Assembly: GCA_016987375.1 (NCBI GenBank)
Contig: PJRA01000376.1
Span: 160,052-197,019 of the forward strand
Reading direction: 5' to 3'
DNA: 36,968 nt
Origin: Brachionus koreanus
Lineage: Eukaryota; Rotifera; Eurotatoria; Ploima; Brachionidae
How positions within the stretch are numbered: the first letter of the stretch is position 1; each line of letters starts with the position of its first letter. The translations under genes and the position numbers were made by a program. Under the pieces are notes generated by a model. That model had not been told where the DNA came from. It worked only from the letters and a program-made list of their open reading frames with translations, and ran no database searches. Positions 33,101-36,968 of the stretch are shown here, in pieces.

Positions 33101-34098
33101 GAACTAAGCCTTGTAGTACACTGCTGAGAATTTCCGCTCAAGAAGTAACATTTTCGCCAAGCACAATCCTTTTTTTCTATTTTTTTTAGAAAAGCTTCAA
33201 TCCATTCAAGAGTGAGACCAAATATCCCATAAGCTGCTTTTAATAAAATTAATATAATTCGACTAACTAGAGCGACAATTTTTTCAAAAAAAAATTTTTT
33301 TTCTAAATTTCAAAGACTCTTTATTATAAAAGTTGAAAAAAATTTAAAAGAAATAAAGAAAATGTACCAATTATTGTTTTACTTTGGAAAAAAACTTGGC
33401 GTTTAACATCAACTCTTCTGCTTATTCTGACCTATTATAATAATTCACTTTTTTAAAATAGAATTTTTTTTTGTATTTGTTTTTCTGTTCGAACATTAGC
33501 TTTTACACATAAATAAAGAAAAGTAAAAATTTAAAAAACGTCTTAAAATATTTTAAAATTTTGAATAAGCTTTGTTCCATTAATAAATGAGAATTTTTTA
33601 ACATGGAAATTATTTGTTTAATTTGAGTTAAATTTTAGTCCAAAAAAAAACAAAACAATCAAAAAATAGAAGGAGGGACTTGTCATCTAAAATTCTATTT
33701 TCAAAATTATTCGAATTGTTATTTACTCTGATAAATAAATTTATAAAATTAAAATAAAATAATATTTTAGTCAAGATTTATTTACTAAATAATTTATCAT
33801 AACAAAAAAGATATGTTTGTTAGCATTTTCAAAGATAATTTAAGTTTTTAATAATTTTTTTTGTCAAACAAACTAAAAATAAAAGTCAAATAAATTTAAT
33901 TTTGTAAAGAAAAGATCTTTAAAATAATTTTTGTTTATAGTCGGCCTACTGTCCTCGATTAGTTTATATTTTTTGGACAAATTAACAGGTAACTCAATTA
34001 TTTCAATTAATAAAAATTTTTTTCTGACAACGTTTTATTTTTAAGATGGCCATTTAAATCTTTCAAAATCAGAAAGATGTGAACTTACTTTGAATTAA
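30151..34098 (+). CDS. MFSD1-like lysosomal MFS transporter, diverged copy A, eight exons
   Basis: Twelve-helix major facilitator of the MFSD1 family; MFSD1 exports dipeptides from lysosomes. My exons: 30151-30602, 30650-30675, 30726-30808, 30860-31230, 31294-31548, 31606-31718, 33941-33988, 34046-34098, all GT-AG and in frame, giving 466 residues (human MFSD1 about 465). Motifs include FFGGFLIDRVLGVRLG (MFS motif A), GRFVFGLGGE across exons 1-2, FPFISLGKLYF, SLWPMVSLIVP and LGTAYGLMQSFQNLGLA. ENQPLL at residues 11-16 fits an acidic dileucine lysosomal sorting signal. Compared with copy B, YDNPAAL has become YVLPGAL and SIARLGSTVN has become SSALLGSSIN, losing an Asp and an Arg. Exon 2 is only 26 nt. 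Intron 6 is 2,222 nt and holds an antisense LINE. The exon lengths of 255, 113 and 48 nt equal those of copy B, which supports the model. Substrate may differ. Confidence 0.9.
30650..30675 (+). other. 26-nt microexon of MFSD1-like copy A
   Basis: CTAG precedes it and GGTAAA follows. It codes for LGGETVSV plus the split flanking codons, aligning exactly with IGGESLAV inside exon 1 of copy B. The flanking introns are 47 and 50 nt. Skipping it or retaining either intron would shift the frame. Confidence 0.85.
31719..33940 (+). other. long intron 6 of MFSD1-like copy A
   Basis: Donor GTAAGT at 31,719; acceptor TATAG ending at 33,940. The matching intron in copy B is 52 nt. The extra sequence includes an antisense CR1-type LINE (32,554-33,243) and AT-rich filler. 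Exon 7 beyond it is recognised because its 48 nt encode GLLSSISLYFLDKLT, matching ALLCSLLLYFYDSYK in copy B. Confidence 0.8.
32554..33243 (-). mobile_element. CR1-type LINE reverse transcriptase remnant in an intron
   Basis: The minus strand reads AYGIFGLTLEWIEAFL, then RIVLGENVTS, stop, AEILSSVLQGLV (reverse transcriptase palm entry). After a gap it reads ANITTCIGKVNQMFGM, LYITLIRPMLEFAVPVWSPF, a stop, then KRVQHRATRLIQSLKKISYE with KRLKAFDLGTLLERRQRGDM. The block containing the catalytic FADD motif is deleted between LQGLV and ANITT. A 3' UTR and a short (CTA)3 tail end it at about 32,554. It lies antisense to the host gene and is inactive. Confidence 0.85.
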
Positions 34099-34133
34099 AA
34101 CTGTTCGTAAAAAATATTTTTATTCAATTTTTT

Positions 34134-34139
34134 AATAAA
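34134..34139 (+). terminator. poly(A) signal of MFSD1-like copy A
   Basis: AATAAA lies 35 nt after the stop codon at 34,096-34,098 and well before copy B begins, so the two genes can be separate transcripts. Confidence 0.55.
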
Positions 34140-34303
34140 CTTTAAAAAAAATGCATTTTTTTAAAATTCTATTCAAGGCTTTTAAAATAGTCTTAAAAAA
34201 CTGTTTTTAAAGAAAAACAAAAGCAAAACTTAATAGGCAAAAATCTAAGCGAACCTTTACCAGTCTAAGAGTTAAAACTGTTTCTCCTCTCAAATTAGTC
34301 TAA

Positions 34304-34311
34304 TCACATGA
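34304..34311. promoter_or_regulatory. E-box TCACATGA upstream of MFSD1 copy B
   Basis: It sits in the same 12-mer CTAATCACATGA found before copy A, 160 nt upstream of the copy B start codon. It is a candidate MITF/TFE-type site retained after duplication, or coincidence. Confidence 0.25.
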
Positions 34312-34471
34312 TAAATATTTTTTCTATAATCACAAGATTTTTGAGCTAAAAAAAATTCAAATAAAAATATTTTTGCTTTAACATATGCTTAAAAAATTTG
34401 TGAGCAAAAAAATTTATTTTAAAAAATCTTCAATTTAAAAAGGCTTTATTGTTAAATCAAAATTGTAAAAA

Positions 34472-36114
34472 ATGTCAAATGAAATATCCGAGACAGACCC
34501 GATTATACAAATCAGAGACTCTGATGATTCGGATTCTCTAGCGAGCCGAATATGCAATCCGAGAAAAGCCTTTTACCGCTATTTTGCGCTTATTTTCATG
34601 TGTTTGCTTAGCTTCGGCTCTTATTTTTGCTATGATAACCCAGCAGCCTTGCAGGATAATTTCAAAAAAGATCTCAAAATTAGCACAGCCACTTTTACCG
34701 CATTTTACAGCTGGTACAGTTGGCCAAATGTTGTCTTATGCTTTCTTGGCGGATATTTAATCGACAGAGTATTCGGTATTCGCTTAGGCGCTATTTTCTT
34801 CTCCACACTTGTTCTTAGCGGACAGTTAGTTTTTGCTTTTGGTGCTCTATGGGACAAAATTTGGCTTATGAATGTTGGACGATTTATTTTTGGCATTGGA
34901 GGTGAAAGTTTAGCAGTAGCACAAAATACATATGCAGTTGCCTGGTTTTTCGGCAAAGAATTAAATTTAGTATTCGGTCTTCAGCTTAGTATAGCTAGAT
35001 TGGTAAATATTAACGATTCAAATTAAAAAAAAATCTATTTTTATGCCAATTTAAGGGTTCAACTGTAAATCTAATTGTTATGGGTCCAGTTTATGAAGCA
35101 GTGGCTAAAACAAAATCCGGCTATGAATGCTTAGGAACTGCTCTTCTTATTGCAACATGCACATGTGTTTTTTCACTTGGTTGTGCTTCCATATTGGCGT
35201 TGTTAGACATCAGAAGAACAAAAATTATTCCAGTAGAGCCAGTCAAAGCTGGTGATGAGATTAAATTGAGTGATGCATTAAAATTTCCATTTACATTGTG
35301 GCTAGTTTTTATCATTTGTGTTGCTTTTTACTGTGCAGTTTTTCCATTTATTTCACTGGGCAAAGTTTTTTTCATTAGTAAATATGATTTTTCACCAGTT
35401 ACGGCTAACAGTGCAGACAGGTAAATATAAAAAGAAAAAAAAATTTTAATTATATTAAATTTAAACTTTAGTATTGTTTATCTGATATCGGCTTTTGCAT
35501 CACCAATTTGTGGCTTTTTGGTAGATTTGATTGGTTTCAATACCTTATGGGTAACCGGTGCAATCACTGCCACAATCGGATCTCATTTATTGCTTGCATT
35601 TACATTTATAAATCCATTTGTTGCAATGATTCTGATGGGAATTAGTTACAGTTTGCTAGCTGCTTCATTATGGCCAATGGTGGCTCTAATTGTTTCCAAA
35701 CATCAGTTGGGAACTGCTTATGGACTGTAATATTTGAATTTTAGAAAATTTTTCTTAAATTTTTAATATAAAATATTTGAAAAGGATGCAAAGTGTTCAG
35801 AATTTGGGTTTGGCACTCATTAGTCTTTTGACTGGCATTATTGTAGATGAAGAAGGTTATTTCGTTTTGGAAGTCTTTTTCCTTGGTTCTCTTTGCAGTA
35901 TGAAATTTTAATTAAAATTTAGAAATTTATTAAAAAAAATTTCTTTTAGTCGCATTGTTATGCTCTCTTTTGTTATATTTTTATGATAGCTATAAAGGTA
36001 TGTTTTAAGTTAATTTTGTTTTTTGCAAAGAATTTTAATTTCTTGAAAGGTGGTTTCCTGGGAGTATCAAAAAAAAGAAGACAAGAATTGCAAAATTTGG
36101 AATCAGACGAATGA
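34472..36114 (+). CDS. MFSD1: MFSD1 orthologue (lysosomal MFS transporter), copy B, six exons
   Basis: Major facilitator of lysosomes, by family a dipeptide exporter that works with the accessory protein GLMP. My exons: 34472-35002, 35056-35420, 35472-35726, 35785-35897, 35950-35997, 36050-36114, all GT-AG and in frame, giving 458 residues. It keeps the MFSD1 signatures FGSYFCYDNPAALQ, FYSWYSWPNVVLCFLGGYLI with DRVFGIRLG (motif A), GRFIFGIGGESLAVAQNTYA, ELNLVFGLQLSIARL, FPFISLGKVFF, SLWPMVALIV and LGTAYGLMQSVQNLGLA. ETDPII at residues 7-12 is in the place of the family's N-terminal dileucine signal, with Ile for Leu. The start is ATG 34,472, 373 nt after copy A ends. Introns are 51-58 nt. The protein ends in a basic SKKRRQ stretch and an acidic tail. 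Confidence 0.93.
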
Positions 36115-36968
36115 TTTAAGTTAAATTTTTTGGCAAAACAGAAATTTTTAGTTGAATTATTAAAACAAAAATATACTTAACTTAAAATTTAGACAGAAAA
36201 TTGTGCCATTACTTTTTCAATTAATTTAATTAAATACAATTACAATTATTTATTTGATTATTCCATTAAAATGTTTGAATAACAAATTTTGGATTTTAAA
36301 AAATCACAATTCAATTTTCATTATTTATTGTATTCGATTTTTCAGTATTTTAATAAAATTTTTAAAAAATTTATTTATATTTATCAATTTTTTAGGAAAA
36401 AAATAAAAAAATTTTAAATATCCTATTATTTGAAAAAAAGTAACAACCTCATCCTGTCTATTTAAGAATTAGATTTCTTAAAAGATTAATTTTGTAATTG
36501 TATTCTATAGTAATAAATAAACTATCTTAGAAATTAGAAATAAGAATTATATAGCATTTTTTGTCTGTGCAAATAGAACAGAATTCTAATTTAATTTTAA
36601 TTTTTGTTTTAGAGACACTAATAATAATATCTACAGTACTTCTTCAAAAGGCCCAGAATTGTTCACAAATATATATTTCTTTCTACAATGGTTGAAGAAA
36701 AAGTCCATGTTAAAAGATTTGTTTATGAGGCAAGGAGGACTTTTATTCTGTAAAACAATTAAATAAGCATAGCAGCAGTGTTTTTTAATTAGAAGTTTTC
36801 AAATTGGTTCAAAATAGGTGCCAAGACATTAGATATCAATTCAAAAAAAATTGATTTATTATTTGAATTGTTGACAAAAAAGTGAAAATTTTGGGATTTT
36901 TAATTTTTAGAAAAAAAATATTTTAATAGCGCAAAATTGAACTCCCAAAAAAAGAAAAAGTGTTATAA
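36115..36968. other. 3' flank of MFSD1 copy B, no clear gene
   Basis: AT-rich sequence. A 51-codon frame at 36,614-36,766 (SSKGPELFTNIYFFLQWLKK, then MLKDLFMRQGGLLFC) follows a TTTTAG at 36,607-36,612. It could be a terminal exon or a transposon scrap, but I do not recognise it. No poly(A) signal close to the MFSD1 stop is obvious. Confidence 0.4.

Noticed and set aside
30151..36114. Reading the MFSD1 pair as one fused or operonic gene
   Set aside because: Each copy encodes a complete transporter with its own start and stop. A poly(A) signal at 34,134 lies between them, and I see no trans-splicing acceptor arrangement.

Overview
The window is eukaryotic, very AT-rich nuclear DNA (roughly three quarters A+T by eye) from a small-genome invertebrate animal. 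It has spliced genes with GT-AG introns mostly 47-63 nt long, AATAAA poly(A) signals and decayed transposons of many classes. Protein similarity is clearly metazoan. The AT-richness, tiny introns and mix of CR1/Jockey-type and RTE-type LINEs with MULE, hAT and mariner relics would fit a monogonont rotifer such as Brachionus. That is an inference; nothing here fixes the species. I see no prokaryotic, viral or plasmid features.

Layout. 1-6,000: gene-poor, with a possible last exon of an unknown minus-strand gene (719-955) and decayed transposons (mariner-like 3.4-3.9 kb, LINE pieces 4.35-5.2 kb, MULE piece 5.5-5.8 kb). 6,041-15,826 (minus): a complete condensin I subunit gene, NCAPD2/CAP-D2, which I resolve into six exons coding for about 1,369 residues. 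Its two long introns hold a hAT relic, an RTE LINE relic and two foldback repeats. 15.8-23.2 kb: noncoding, with a MULE SWIM-domain relic and a second RTE relic; the last kilobase looks like the regulatory region of the next gene. 23,565-25,028 (plus): an Msx-class homeobox gene whose coding region is a single exon. 25.0-28.7 kb: noncoding, with another foldback copy. 28.7-29.5 kb: CR1-type LINE remnants. 30,151-34,098 and 34,472-36,114 (plus): two tandem genes of the MFSD1 family (lysosomal major facilitator transporters), resolved into eight and six exons (466 and 458 residues).

The four genes have unrelated jobs: chromosome condensation, a developmental transcription factor and two lysosomal transporters. 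Only the tandem MFSD1 pair forms a functional unit. The second copy is conventional. The first has diverged at family-conserved positions and has a 26-nt microexon. Every long intron in the window carries mobile-element or foldback debris; every other intron is under 65 nt. I found no clearly new biological system. The points most worth following are the diverged MFSD1 paralogue, the intron differences between the two copies, the foldback repeats, and the intronless Msx gene with its candidate upstream control region.
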